A stretch of DNA of 64,000 bases from Pseudo-nitzschia pungens (lineage: Eukaryota; Bacillariophyta; Bacillariophyceae; Bacillariales; Bacillariaceae): the NCBI GenBank assembly GCA_037355855.1, contig CM074765.1, positions 3,348,001 through 3,412,000 of the forward strand. Direction: 5' to 3'. The position numbers were made by a program, and so were the translations under genes. Each line of letters opens with the position of its first letter. Within the stretch, counting starts at the first letter, position 1. Positions 21,830-32,609 of this stretch are shown here, piece by piece. The notes below the pieces were generated by a model. It ran no database searches, was not told where the DNA came from, and was given only the letters and a program-made list of their open reading frames with translations.

Positions 21830-21926
21830 GGTAGTCCTTGCAGATCTCTAGTTTCTCCCATTGTTGAAAGCAGGTGTGATCCCGGAAATCGCAGAACGGA
21901 TGCCATTGTTTTGTTCCTTGTGGCAT
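21830..21926 (-). pseudogene. N-terminal piece of the DUF7869-like transposase gene
   Basis: ATG at 21926 opens a frame (MPQGTKQWHPFCDFRDHTC...) that reaches the LINE target duplication and continues in frame at 13749. 97 nt plus 2198 nt gives 765 codons with the stop, an exact multiple of three, which supports one original uninterrupted gene. Cys and His residues here add to the Cys-rich N-terminus of the main part and may form a zinc-binding DNA-recognition region. Confidence 0.75.
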
Positions 21927-23406
21927 CCTTGCTTTGCTTGCTATCTCTAGTTGTACTAACGCTTGAATTTGTGAGCGCTTTCAACCAGCAGCAGCGTCAG
22001 CAATTTGTTTGTATAACAGTAGAGGTGCTGAGGTGCTGTGGTGCTCACAAGGATGATGAGTAGTTGCAATGAATGGAAAACAGAGCAAACGCCGAAGATG
22101 TGTTTTTTTTTTAAATTCAAAAAACAAAGAGAGGGGAGGAAGCTGCAGTATGAAGAAACTTAACAATCGTGGAGGCTTGTATGGCTGACAGGATGAAAAA
22201 AATTACTATTGCAACTACCAGGTGCGTCGAGGCCCATACTTAAGTCAAAATTAAGTCCCAAAATCGAAAAAATACCATAACTTCGAAACTAACAGGAATT
22301 AGAGTATATGGAGCATACCAGTAGAGACCTTAAACAGAGATCTATCTAGCAATAATGTTATCTCAAAAAGTGTTTTTGGACCGTTACACATGCCCTCTAG
22401 CCTAAAGTAACCCGGAGGACGAAGTTTCTGTTATACCGTCCTTAAATTGAATTGGTTGAAAATTGATCCATTGTCAACCTTGTATGTGCTAGGTGGTCAG
22501 TTATTTCGGACCGGAGGAAGTAAACCTTACTTCGTAATGAAAGAACAAAGGTTTTTGTTAAGCACACGAAAAAATCTATCTCCAATAATATATCATGATA
22601 AAAATTAGGGAGGCTATTCGAAATTGCATAAGGCTTACTCCGCACAGAAGAAGGAAAAAGTATTTAGGTCGATCGAGCTAAATAGTAAGAAGCAAATAAA
22701 TATCCGAAGAATGAATCGATCTCAAAGCAATCTTTCGCGTTTTCTGGGAATGAAAGGCTCATCCATTCCCGTGACATAATCGTAAGTTAATGAACAGAAT
22801 TGCGATTATGTAATTACCGCACGCACCGTAATTTACGGTAATCGTAACCTTGAAGAGTGCCGAGTACAAGTGAAGTTTACCATAGTAAATTTGTTTTGAA
22901 ATTGTTTAGGGCCGATTTGGAATGAATAACGAACATCAGAATTTGATTTAATCACTCAAAACAAAAAGTAGAGCGAAAATTTCGAAAATCGAAAATATCG
23001 ATCGTTTGGTTTTCATGCTAGAAATATTGTTTTTAATGTATGGAATCCAATATACTTCAAAAAATAGAAATATCTTTGTTCGGTCCATAATTTTATCGAT
23101 TGCTAAGTATTGAACACGAATGAATTACACTACCGTAAGTACCCACTGAATTAATCTTCCCCTCACTCTCGAGAAGATATTACGTAGTATTTTAAAAGCG
23201 ATTCAAATGTAATTCAAGTAAGGTTTATTACGTTAGCGTTAGATTAGATTCCGTTCGTTTTTGAATGATCTCTACCGTACCGTGATTTTCATCCTCATCT
23301 CGATCAATTTCGTGTGGTCACTTCAGACTTTCTTCTGAGTACGAACACAAAAAATTGCTCTATTGTGAATACACAGAGTAGACACTACATCACGATAACG
23401 AATATC
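21927..23406. other. No gene seen; right end of the TA-flanked transposon, then lipase upstream region
   Basis: 21927-22520 is 5' flank and right terminal repeat of the transposon. 22523-23406 is AT-rich with no recognisable coding sequence and presumably includes the lipase promoter. An ATG at 23314 in frame with the lipase exists, but the later ATG is preferred. Confidence 0.5.
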
Positions 23407-24969
23407 ATGTCGACTGATAGGGGATTAGGGAGCGCGAAGATCGAGGACATTGTCCATGACAAAGCCCACGCATTCGAACTTACAAAGTGGATGATGGACA
23501 TCTCCACGTTCGTGTACACCTTCTACACGATTCGAGACATTGTAAGAAAGCACGATCCCAGAATCGCTGATACGAAGTACGATTCGATGGGCAAGCCATC
23601 GATTGTCAACCCTGACCCTCCCAAGGGTTGGTTTTCCTGGTTGTCGAGAGGACCCAAGCAGGTAGTGTTCAAAAACCCTCAGCTGATCATCACAGACTCG
23701 GGCAGTCAGGAAAAGCACCCCGATCGCAACTTTAACTACCCAGTTTCTGCAGCGTCTATCATTCAATTCTTTGAGGAAGATGACAACTACAATCGCAGGT
23801 GGTTTCAGCAAGATGCGAGTGGTAACATTACTTTCGACGAAACGGAATCGTTGGACAATTGCGATTTCGAGTTCTTGAGAGAGATGAAGGAGGGCATCGC
23901 AGCTGGGCACAACATACAGATTCTTGACTATGTGAGTATTTTCGTTCAGGCATCAAAAAGATCATCTTACGGCTTTCCACGCACACAGTAAGTATAGAAT
24001 ATATTTTAGCCAAGCTCACAAAAGTTTCCAATGTCATCGATGCTTTGTTTCTGAATATGACAGGATGACGCTTTCAGCAGCGCAAAAGGTGGTTTGACCT
24101 GCGGACTCATTGCGAATCTTTCCAAAAAGTGGGTCTGCGTGGTGTTCCGTGGAACGATTGGTCTGTCCGATTGGAAGGCCAACGTCAACTTTGGTCTTAA
24201 CTACAAAGACATGTTTCCCGATCACGCCAAATTTGAAGGAAAGGACGAAGACAGGCCCGGAACACATGCCGGTTTCACGGAGTACCTTGTCACGCCACGA
24301 CCAGCCGATATCAACAGGCGTCCATACTTGGAGCGACTTCTTTCTTCTTTAGAATTCGCTTTTGACCCCGATGCAAAACTTTCCGATAACGATACCAATC
24401 CCAAGCCCATCATCACCGATGACTTCAAGCTTTATGTAACCGGTCATAGTTTGGGTGGTGGTCTCGCGAATCTGTTCGCTTACCATTTGGCGGACTTGAA
24501 AAAGCGCAATGACGGTAGTGTGAGACATGTTCCCAAGAAGATTCATGCCATCACCTTCGCCGCTCCTGTCATCGGAAATGTCGGACACAACCGGTTGTAC
24601 CAACAGCTTGAGAAAGAAGGATTCTTGAGACACATTCGGGTATCCAATAACGGAGATTTAGTTCCAGGACAAGTCCCAAGCACTTTCAGTTTCCTTCCAG
24701 TTCCCTACGTCAACACAGCAAAGGCAGACCAATATACTGCTAACGGGCTCAACATTCATTTGCATGAAGATGGCGAAGCCAATATCTCCTACAGAGGTAC
24801 CGTTACTTCTTGGTCTCAATTTCACCGCTACAATCCCGCGGCTGCGTTGAGAGCTCACGGGGTTGGCGAATACGAGAAACGAATTAAGCTGGCTATGAAC
24901 AAATATAAAGCCTTCAATAAGACATTGGAGGTTCTTTACACTGAAGAAGCTGGGGATTTCACCAGTTAG
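23407..24969 (+). CDS. Class 3 lipase (alpha/beta hydrolase), two exons
   Basis: Exon 1 is 23407-23931 and exon 2 is 24064-24969, with a GTGAGT donor and a GACAG acceptor (intron 132 bp, phase 0); 476 residues. The family hydrolyses acylglycerol esters. The nucleophile elbow VTGHSLGGG places the catalytic Ser near residue 304; NNGDLVPGQVP supplies the likely Asp (about 373) and SQFHRYNP the likely His (about 429), so the triad looks complete. FRGTIGLSDWKAN before it is the usual oxyanion-side motif (FRGT...DW). There is no clear signal peptide if the ATG at 23407 is used; an upstream in-frame ATG at 23314 would add 31 residues without a convincing leader. The substrate cannot be told from sequence. 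Confidence 0.9.
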
Positions 24970-26180
24970 AGTATTTTTGTGATTTAGGAGGGACGGTGCG
25001 ATTGAACTGAAGGGTAAGCAAGAACTCGTCCTCCCATTTAAATGGTTTTAAATTGATAGCATTCATTGAATTGTTACGACGGAGTTAGGACTGCAGGTAC
25101 ATAACTTAGTGAACAGAAATATACTAAATGTTACTATTAACAGCTACAAGTTCAAGTGTTGGCAAGTGAAGAGAACGGTTAGGATAGCACTGAAGCATTT
25201 TTTGCCATGGTTTTTTTAATTGTTAGTTCTGAGGGGATTTTCTTGCACCATGGTTTTCACTTTTGGATTAGTAGATACCGTACTACCACCAGGGATGGCA
25301 AAATGTGGATTTGACTGAACCAAGGAGCGGCGGTGGTAAATTGCAATGATATTGCGCGTCCTCAGCAAAAGGGAGTGACAACAGTAACAAAAACAGCATG
25401 CAGAGTGCTGGCAAATAGTGAGACTGCAGAGGATACTGCTGTTCAAGGCTGTTGCATGCACTTAGATAGTACTAGGACAGGATACTCCCCTAGAGGTACA
25501 AAAGAATCAATTGTAAGGGGAGGGCATGACGATAGGTGCTTGATTTTAAGTTAGAAGAAGAAAGAGTGAGCTGAGCACATGTTAAATATCTTTACACAAT
25601 TGGAATTGTGACTCTGTAGGAAGCCAATCAATATTAGTACCACTGATCAGGTTAGCAGCAGGTCTACAACTTCTAAATTGTAAACAATACTTCTTGTACG
25701 AAGAAATCAAAGTCTGTGCTCTGTCTTACATTGTTGTTTCTGGTACCTATGGGTATCCTCACTGTTATGAAGATATTTAACCTCAATATTATGCTACTTA
25801 CCGTCTGGGTATGGTCATTGTGTACAATTTGTACTAAAACCAGATACCCAGCCCCTGCAGTTAGTTCACAAGCGAGCGAGTTAGCGAGCGCATCGATCAA
25901 GTGCTAAGATTACAGCATACAGTGGGTACGCTACAGTACAGATGTCAGGTGTCAGTAAAAGGTATGGTCAGTGCATTCAATGAAGTACTGGACCTACGTG
26001 CCCTGACCCTTTACCGACATACGAATCAGCGATACGGAACAATTATTCGGAGCTCCATCCGAGCTCTCAATCTTCGGAATACTCTCAGTTTTTAAACCTC
26101 TAAAAGAACACATCATGCCCGGCAACAATACCTTGCATCTCTAATGTACCTCTAGAGTGGTAACTACTAGTGTGCTCATG
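24970..26180. other. No gene seen
   Basis: Spacer after the lipase gene. Open frames below 85 codons lack recognisable motifs. Confidence 0.5.
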
Positions 26181-26199
26181 CGTCTGATAACTGATTTTA
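26181..26199. repeat. Candidate terminal inverted repeat, left copy
   Basis: CGTCTGATAACTGATTTT here matches, inverted with one mismatch, AAAATCAGTTATTAGACG at 42490-42507. No convincing target duplication is visible (only TG on both sides), so it may mark a large element or two copies of a small one. Confidence 0.35.
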
Positions 26200-26309
26200 G
26201 AGGTGGGTCAAAAATTTTCCTGCCGGGTCCTTTTGGGGTCAAATATTTGACCAAAGGATTGTCCCCCGGCTTCATTTTTTCAGTCCCGTACCATATATAT
26301 TTTACAGCC

Positions 26310-26862
26310 TATGCCAATTATTTTTAGAGGCAATGCCCATGAATTTTCGAGGCAATGCTCATTAATTTTCGAGGCAATGCTCATTAATTTTCGAGGCAAT
26401 GCCCATTAATTTTCGGGGCAATGCCCATTAATTTTCGGGGCAATGCCCATTAATTTTCGAGGCAATGCCCATGAATTTTCGAGGTAACGCTCATAAATTT
26501 TCGAGGCAACGCCCATGAATTTTCGAGGTAACGCCCATGAATTTATGAGGCAACGCCCATGAATTTTCGAGGCAATGCCAATTATTTTTAGAGGCAACGC
26601 CCATTAATTTTCCGGGCAATGCCCATTAATTTTCGAGGCCAAGCCCATGAATTTTCGAGGCAACGCCCATGAATTTTCCAGGCAATGCCCAATAATTTTG
26701 GAGGCAACGCTCATGAATTTTCGAGGCAACGCTCATGAATTTTCGAGGCAACGCTCCTTAGTTTTTGAGGCAATGCTCATTAATTTTCGAGGCAATGCCC
26801 ATTAATTTTGGAGGCAACGCCCATCAATTTATGAGGCAAAGCCCATTAATTTTCGAGACGGA
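26310..26862. repeat. 22-bp tandem repeat, about 24 copies
   Basis: The unit is close to GAGGCAATGCCCATTAATTTTC with variants CAACG, CTCAT and ATGAA. The array ends in GAGACGGAACGATCG. The minus-strand open frame through it merely reflects the repeat. Confidence 0.92.
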
Positions 26863-26967
26863 ACGATCGTTTTGTCTACCCTATGGTATTATGGAGCGAT
26901 GCCTTTTCCAACCACAAATTGCTTTTAATTTAAACTATCACTAATGAACCTCAATATTACCATCCAT

Positions 26968-28606
26968 TTACAATTCCGCCAACCACTTCCTTCTCTCATT
27001 ACTCATTATTGGATCAATATGCTTTCTCCTCTTCTTTCGCTTCGTCTTGCTACTAGCAGAATCTGATTGTAATGCCACACCTCCACCTTTGCGTTTCGAA
27101 GCCATGTTGATTCGTCTCATCAAGGCGATTTCAAAATCTTCCACTTTTTCTTTTTGTTTTTTTGCTTTTTCCTTTGCCCTCTTTTTTTCCTCGTCTTCTA
27201 CCTCGTCTTTTCCTCCCCCTAGGTTGTAGTCAGGGAAGCGGATATCCATCAGTTCTTCACACACTCTTTCATACATTTCTATTCCATCTTCCGACCAACC
27301 GTCCTCGTTTCCACTTCTCGGGTCACAATATCTTTTGCTAACCTCAGGAATACTTTTGTCATCAACTCTTTCCAAGTAATTCACCCATCTCTTATATTCG
27401 TTATGAATTATGACCAATGCAAATGCCTCGTCACTCACCGAATATAATTTACCAATCAATTTTGTTTTTTGCCATTTTGGGGAAAAAACTGACGGCATGA
27501 ATGCAGCCAAGATGCGGGTCGCAAAATAATAGAAGTCATCCTCCCCTTCCTTTTTCCTATAGCTCGGATGTAGGACGGGAGCATCATCATCCTCCGGCTC
27601 GAGAAGCTTTAGCGTGCCTGGAAATCCTTCAGGCAGCACCCATTCATTTCTCCTCGTTTTGGCCTTCTTGAAGTCATCTGTAACAGGAACGGTAACAGTG
27701 TGCTTGTTAGTATTGGCATCCACTTCCTCATTATAACAATCATTCCCACATCATTTCACATTAGTAGCATTAGCACTCACCAATCCAATGCTTCCTAACT
27801 AAAGACTGCACTGCAGTTCTCAAGTCATTTACCGCTCTTCTGATTATCACCCAGTTGTATTCATAGAATTCGTTTTTGGCAACGCCTTCCGGTAGTGGAA
27901 GGTTTTCCTCCTTCATCATTGTTTTCAGAATTTGGATCGACTCTTTCTTATCCACAAATTTATGACTCTGAAAAATGTTTAGCTTTACATACTGATTCAC
28001 CCTTTGGCTCAACACCGTCGCTTGATGGATCCTAAGTTTCCGCTCGATTTCTTCCTTCTCGACGTTGCCTTTTTCCGTTTCGGAACGTTGGACTTCTTTC
28101 TCTTTTTCAATCAGTTTTCTCTCTTTTTCTTCTAGTTTTCTCTCTGTTTCTTCTAGTCGTTTCTCCTTTTCTTCGAGTCGTTTCTCCATTTCAGCTAATC
28201 GTCTCTCTGTTTCTGCGACTCTGTCCTCCCATTCACTGTTCCTCACTGTCCTAGGGTCTGTCATATTTGCATTCTCTGCGACAATAACGTTCCCGTTTGC
28301 GTTGAAGTTCACATTCCCTCTTGTGCTGAAGGTCACATTGTCTATCGGAGTTTTGGTGGGTTGGGGTTTGTTTGTGTGCTTTGTTTTCCGATGCTGCTGC
28401 TTCTTCGACGGCTGATGCTTCTTCGACGGCTGATGCTGCTTCTTCGTCGACGGCTGCTGCTTCCGTGCCGATGCCACAGTTGGTGTTATCACATTGGGAT
28501 CGGGTAGGGATAATCCACTGCGATTCTTTCTTGGACTGTTCACATTAGCTGAGACTGGACTAATTTCTGCAATATCTTTAGTCAGTTGCAATGCTTCTCT
28601 ATTCAT
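26968..28606 (-). CDS. Unrecognised coiled-coil protein, two exons
   Basis: Exon 1 is 28606-27781 and exon 2 is 27722-26968. The 58-bp intron has a GTGAGT donor and an AGGAAG acceptor with TACTAAT-like sequence inside. The joined frame is exactly 527 codons with stop (526 residues). The N-terminal half is polar, with KKQHQPSKKHQPSKK-type repeats, then a strong coiled coil of ERRLAEMEKRLEEKEKRLEE type (about residues 115-185). A conserved-looking region follows (VNQYVKLNIFQSHKF; FYEYNWVIIRRAVNDL). The C-terminal half has WVLPEGFPGTLKLLE, FYYFATRILAAFMPSVF and Lys/Arg-rich nuclear-signal-like stretches (KTKRKKRRKH). I do not recognise the family. It lies next to, and on the same strand as, a Plavaka-like transposase, so an accessory mobile-element role is possible. 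Confidence 0.75.
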
Positions 28607-29014
28607 GGTGAATAATGTTGTAATTTAGTGGAATTTCTGAAAAGTTGTTTTCAATCAGTTGTGTTACTCAATTATGAAGAGTTTCGGCAAAAATCACGAT
28701 CGAAGAATTACAACAAAAATCACGTCCACACCCCAACATCGAATATTTACGGGACGGCTTCCTCTATCAATGCAAGCCATCATGCCGCGCCATTTTATTG
28801 TTTCCAAAAAACTTACTTATCCTCTACATGATATTCTCTGTTAGCTTTGCATCCTCTCAAGGTGGAAGCATACTCGCCCGCGCCAATTTTGCTCTCTTAT
28901 AATTTCTTGTCGCGACGAATTCGGGACTATCTTAGCTATTACCAAAAAAAAAATTGCGAAGTAGGGACTATCTTAGTTTTTTTAAAAAAAAAAGTTACTA
29001 GTACTAATTCTTAC
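28607..29014. other. No gene seen
   Basis: Spacer between two minus-strand genes; holds two copies of GGGACTATCTTAG (about 28922 and 28966). Confidence 0.5.
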
Positions 29015-32000
29015 TCACTCTTCCTCTGTTTCGTCCCTGTCTTTTGCCAATTGACATTGACTGTAAAGTGTTGCATATGATGTAGAAGCCAGGCTCTCAT
29101 TCCTTTCTTCAAAACTGTCCAACCAAGCACCACGATTGGCCACTACTAGCCACCTGTTTGCAGACGAGATACTTCCATCTTTATTCAACTCTGGCACAAC
29201 AGCAATATCTGATAAAATTGCGTCTGTGTTGAATACAAAGAAACCTTCTTCCAAAGTACCCTTGGAAACAAATCTTGACTTCGACCTTGTGGGCTCTTTC
29301 TTGAATTTTCTAACGACGGCATAAAGACCTTCATTTTCCACTGGGTAATTATTCACTCTACCCGTAGGACGTTTGAGGTTATCTAGTTCAAGAAAACATA
29401 GAATCTGACACGGGATTGCTTCCGAATCAACACTGACCACTACCCAATCCATCCAAACGGCATTCACTTGCCCAGATGTCGATCTGTAGGAGGGATGGCA
29501 TCGAAACAAATATCCGACCTTGTTTGTTGAATCCCATCGATTGTGTTCTGTGAATGCTTCTACCGATGTGCCATCGACTAGTAACGGCAACACCGAATCG
29601 CAGACAAAATCCAGAATTACCGATGGCAAAAATGGTTTGTCCTTATTTGAAGTTCTATGCCACGTCATGCTTCCCTTACTTTGTGTGGCGTCACGGTGTA
29701 TTTTGAATAGTGAGCCGGCTTTCTTCGGTCTTGGTTTCGCTGTCGGATCTTCGTGCTGTTCCTCCAACCCGTAACACATATTGGCAGTACGCAACAGCAA
29801 CTTTTCCGTTTGTCGTTTTGTTGTTTGGCTAATCAATGTAGCTGCGTTTTGTTGTGTGTTCTTTGCTGGAGCCTTCACCTCTGTCTTGTGATGACTCTCA
29901 CTGAAGCTACTATCCCACCCCAGTGGATGTCCCCACAACTTTATGTACTCTGGGATGTGAAAATATAGATGGTTCTTGATGAGTCTCGTCCCCATTCCTT
30001 TCCGAATACATGCAGTATTGATTGTGTTAATAAAATGAATTATTGTTTTTGGTAGATTTCGCAGACCTTTTGAAGTAATTCTTCCGTGTTTGAGAAACTC
30101 TTCCATTGATATGATTTGTTCAATGACGTCAATTTGTGTAGTTGCAAATCTCAGATCACCCACTATCTCTTGGCCACCTTCCGACGCCAGTGCTACAAGG
30201 ATGCACAATAGCATACCGCTATAATCTTTTCCTTCTTTTTTCGCAACGGACATAATGCTTGTTCCAAATTTGGTTCTAGGAAAATCCCTGTCGGATTGTC
30301 TTGATAAGAGCGCACCATATCTTTGAGCTATATAGCCAAGTGCTTCCACCGTCGCCCTCCCTTTCTTTAGGTTCGTGGCGTATTTACACTCAACACTAGT
30401 GTTTACCAACTGTTGTTCTATTGCTTCCACACATCTCCTGGCTACCCCTAATTGATGCATATGTAGTGTTTCACCTGGTGTTGCCAGGTGTATGTTATTG
30501 AGATTTGACCCAAAATTTAAACTGTGGAATGCGTTCTCGATACGGTGGTGTGATTGTTGTTTGAAATATTCCGTTGCATCTTCTCCGTTTGGTATTTCGA
30601 AGTCGTCTGGTTTCCACAGTTTTACATGTTGTTGTGCTGCTGGTCTATTGATTTCAGTTGTTGCACAATCACAGTGTCTGCATAGTTTTTTAACCCTGGC
30701 CGATCGTGATCCGTATTTTCCACAAAGCTTGTCATGGAGTTCGGTATCTCCTACAACGTATGCAATCGCAAATTTCATTCTAACACTCCACACTTTCCCT
30801 GCATAGGGAAGGTAATCCCACAGAATTCCATCTCCTCCGGCATCAATTTCCCTCAACGATTCTAGGGCAACGGCAATCGCATTATGAATGTTCTGTACCC
30901 CTTCTGTCGGCGTAGCTTTCCTTGAATGATGGGTGTTTTCCCATTCGCTGTCTGGATGGAAGTAAATAGTAGTCCAAGCTTCTGGGCGTTTTCTTGTCTC
31001 TACACTGAAAATACCCAGAGTCATATTGAGAGGAGTAAGAGACAATCTGCCATGCGCATCGAGGCTGATCCCGTCCATGTAAAAAATCAGTGGTACTAAA
31101 ATTTCAGGAGGCTCCGCGTTTTGCTGGCACATTAACCTCCATGAGTCCTTCCACCAAGTTCCATGATGAAGCTCTGAAATGTATGTGTCTTCCGTTATGG
31201 CAGGATCACTGTCTGGCTGCAACGGAGTTTTTCTACTTGGAAAGGAGAGATTTCCGTCACCCATCAGCTCACTATTGGATAGAAGAGAATACAGTGCATC
31301 TTTAAAATCACGAACGTAGATCTGAGCTGGTTTCTTGTCTGGTAGCCAAGTAACTATCTTCGGTTTAAATCTTGTGTTGGGTATTTTGACATGCTTCTGT
31401 ATTTCTTGGAAAACAACTTCACGTTTTCTGATTTTCGCCGTACGGAAATCAAAACCAGGGAGGTTTTGACATTCCTTTGCCCAATTCATTATTGTTTGAA
31501 ATGTACCTAATTGTAACCGATGCCTTGACATTAGATTCATAAGCTTGATTTCAGCGTGTAGCTGCTGAGTTGTATCAGGTATTGGGTGGGAACGGAACAT
31601 CTGTTCCATGTTATTGAGCACATCCGGTTCTGTACTTTTTTGTTCATTTACATCATCCATCAGTGTACCTTCGTCATTGTCTTCCTCTTCATTGTCTTCC
31701 CCTTCATCTACCTCTGCAGCTGCTAAATAGGACTGTATAACATTGCGCTGTATAGGTGGTACCAGAACGTCTGGTACCACTTGCCTATTTAAATCCTGAT
31801 TCTGGTTCCCGGTCGAAATTCTGTCCGATGCCGCTTCTCCCTGGGGACCATTTGTTGTCATCGTCAAGGAAAAACTGGATGGGTTGTGTCGGCCCGCACC
31901 TCCACCCGTGTGGTGGGTTTCGAAAACGGACGCGGCTGTTTTATCTACTACATTATGATAGTAGTATCTGCTGCATTCACCTGATCTGCTCAAGTGGCTT

Positions 32001-32161
32001 GTAAGCCCGCTGCAAACGTATTTGAAAGACGACGGATCGTTTTTAGACACTCTTTTGCACCCACGAAATTTTTTCAGTGTGTTCGTGTTCTTAAAACATG
32101 CCAGACAGTAGAAGTCTGCCAGGATTTTAACACCATCGGAATACTTTCTTTTCTTCGGCAT
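29015..32161 (-). CDS. Plavaka-like (CACTA/KDZ-type) transposase, single exon
   Basis: 1048 residues from ATG 32161; a GTG just upstream is not preferred. It is likely a DDE-type enzyme that cuts and joins element ends. N-terminal zinc-finger-like part: FYCLACF, then KYVCSGLTSHLSRSGEC (C-x2-C...H-x4-C). A long acidic linker follows (EDNEEEDNDEG). The catalytic region contains FYMDGISLDAHGRLSLTPLN followed by KRPEAW, the hallmark of Plavaka-type transposases, then VVGDTELHDKLCGKYG with the second acidic residue, CRHCDC, and ETLHMHQLGVARRCVE. The C-terminus ends in an acidic tail (KDRDETEEE). There are no internal stops, so the copy may be active. Family placement is from motif memory. Confidence 0.8.
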   Translation of the reverse strand: MPKKRKYSDGVKILADFYCLACFKNTNTLKKFRGCKRVSKNDPSSFKYVCSGLTSHLSRSGECSRYYYHNVVDKTAASVFETHHTGGGAGRHNPSSFSLTMTTNGPQGEAASDRISTGNQNQDLNRQVVPDVLVPPIQRNVIQSYLAAAEVDEGEDNEEEDNDEGTLMDDVNEQKSTEPDVLNNMEQMFRSHPIPDTTQQLHAEIKLMNLMSRHRLQLGTFQTIMNWAKECQNLPGFDFRTAKIRKREVVFQEIQKHVKIPNTRFKPKIVTWLPDKKPAQIYVRDFKDALYSLLSNSELMGDGNLSFPSRKTPLQPDSDPAITEDTYISELHHGTWWKDSWRLMCQQNAEPPEILVPLIFYMDGISLDAHGRLSLTPLNMTLGIFSVETRKRPEAWTTIYFHPDSEWENTHHSRKATPTEGVQNIHNAIAVALESLREIDAGGDGILWDYLPYAGKVWSVRMKFAIAYVVGDTELHDKLCGKYGSRSARVKKLCRHCDCATTEINRPAAQQHVKLWKPDDFEIPNGEDATEYFKQQSHHRIENAFHSLNFGSNLNNIHLATPGETLHMHQLGVARRCVEAIEQQLVNTSVECKYATNLKKGRATVEALGYIAQRYGALLSRQSDRDFPRTKFGTSIMSVAKKEGKDYSGMLLCILVALASEGGQEIVGDLRFATTQIDVIEQIISMEEFLKHGRITSKGLRNLPKTIIHFINTINTACIRKGMGTRLIKNHLYFHIPEYIKLWGHPLGWDSSFSESHHKTEVKAPAKNTQQNAATLISQTTKRQTEKLLLRTANMCYGLEEQHEDPTAKPRPKKAGSLFKIHRDATQSKGSMTWHRTSNKDKPFLPSVILDFVCDSVLPLLVDGTSVEAFTEHNRWDSTNKVGYLFRCHPSYRSTSGQVNAVWMDWVVVSVDSEAIPCQILCFLELDNLKRPTGRVNNYPVENEGLYAVVRKFKKEPTRSKSRFVSKGTLEEGFFVFNTDAILSDIAVVPELNKDGSISSANRWLVVANRGAWLDSFEERNESLASTSYATLYSQCQLAKDRDETEEE

Positions 32162-32164
32162 CAC

Positions 32165-32609
32165 GTCAACAAGAAGATAATGATTTCTGGGTGTGAAATG
32201 ACAGCAATATTCATTATCTTCTTGTTATCATCAATTTCACCAATACCGTGTTATGTCAAGCAAGGAATGGAGAACCAAAATCAGCACGGAATGATGATCC
32301 TTGAGTACAGCACTTCTTGCATTGAAAGATGGGGTTTACAAGAAAAAAACTCTTGGTGTTTTTAAGCGAATCATGGCTTAGTGGTGACACCGGCGCCTGT
32401 GTTCTTCTGTGCTTCTGTCGGTTCAGTCCACTTCCATCTCTACCACTTTTTGTCTTATTTTGTGCTTGCTTTATCTGTATATTATTTTGGGATTTCATGA
32501 TTAATGTATGAATGGAATCCTTCAAAAGAAATATATTTTATTCTATTTCATATTCTTGGACATACTAGTAACCAAACAATCACCATTATCTTACATAGCC
32601 ACTTGTGTA
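32165..32609. other. No gene seen; 5' flank of the transposase gene
   Basis: Upstream region of the transposase; no recognisable TATA box or terminal repeat found by eye. Confidence 0.4.

Larger units (their letters stand above)
10256..22520 (-). mobile_element. TA-flanked TIR transposon with DUF7869-like transposase
   Basis: The ends are inverted copies reading CTTCCTCCGGTCC(A/G)AAATAA(T/C)TGA inward, each flanked outside by TA (10254-10255 and 22521-22522). A second inverted block lies inside the ends (10485-10523 against 22407-22443, GGACGGTAT(T/A)ACAGAAACTT and GTCCTCCGGGTTACTT), so the termini are long and discontinuous. The end sequence and TA duplication strongly resemble plant Stowaway/mariner ends (established consensus starts CTCCCTCCGT). 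The coded protein is not a mariner transposase by its motifs. The element contains its gene (11552-13749 plus 21830-21926), a tandem repeat (10690-11300) and a nested LINE at 13771-21829. Confidence 0.75.
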
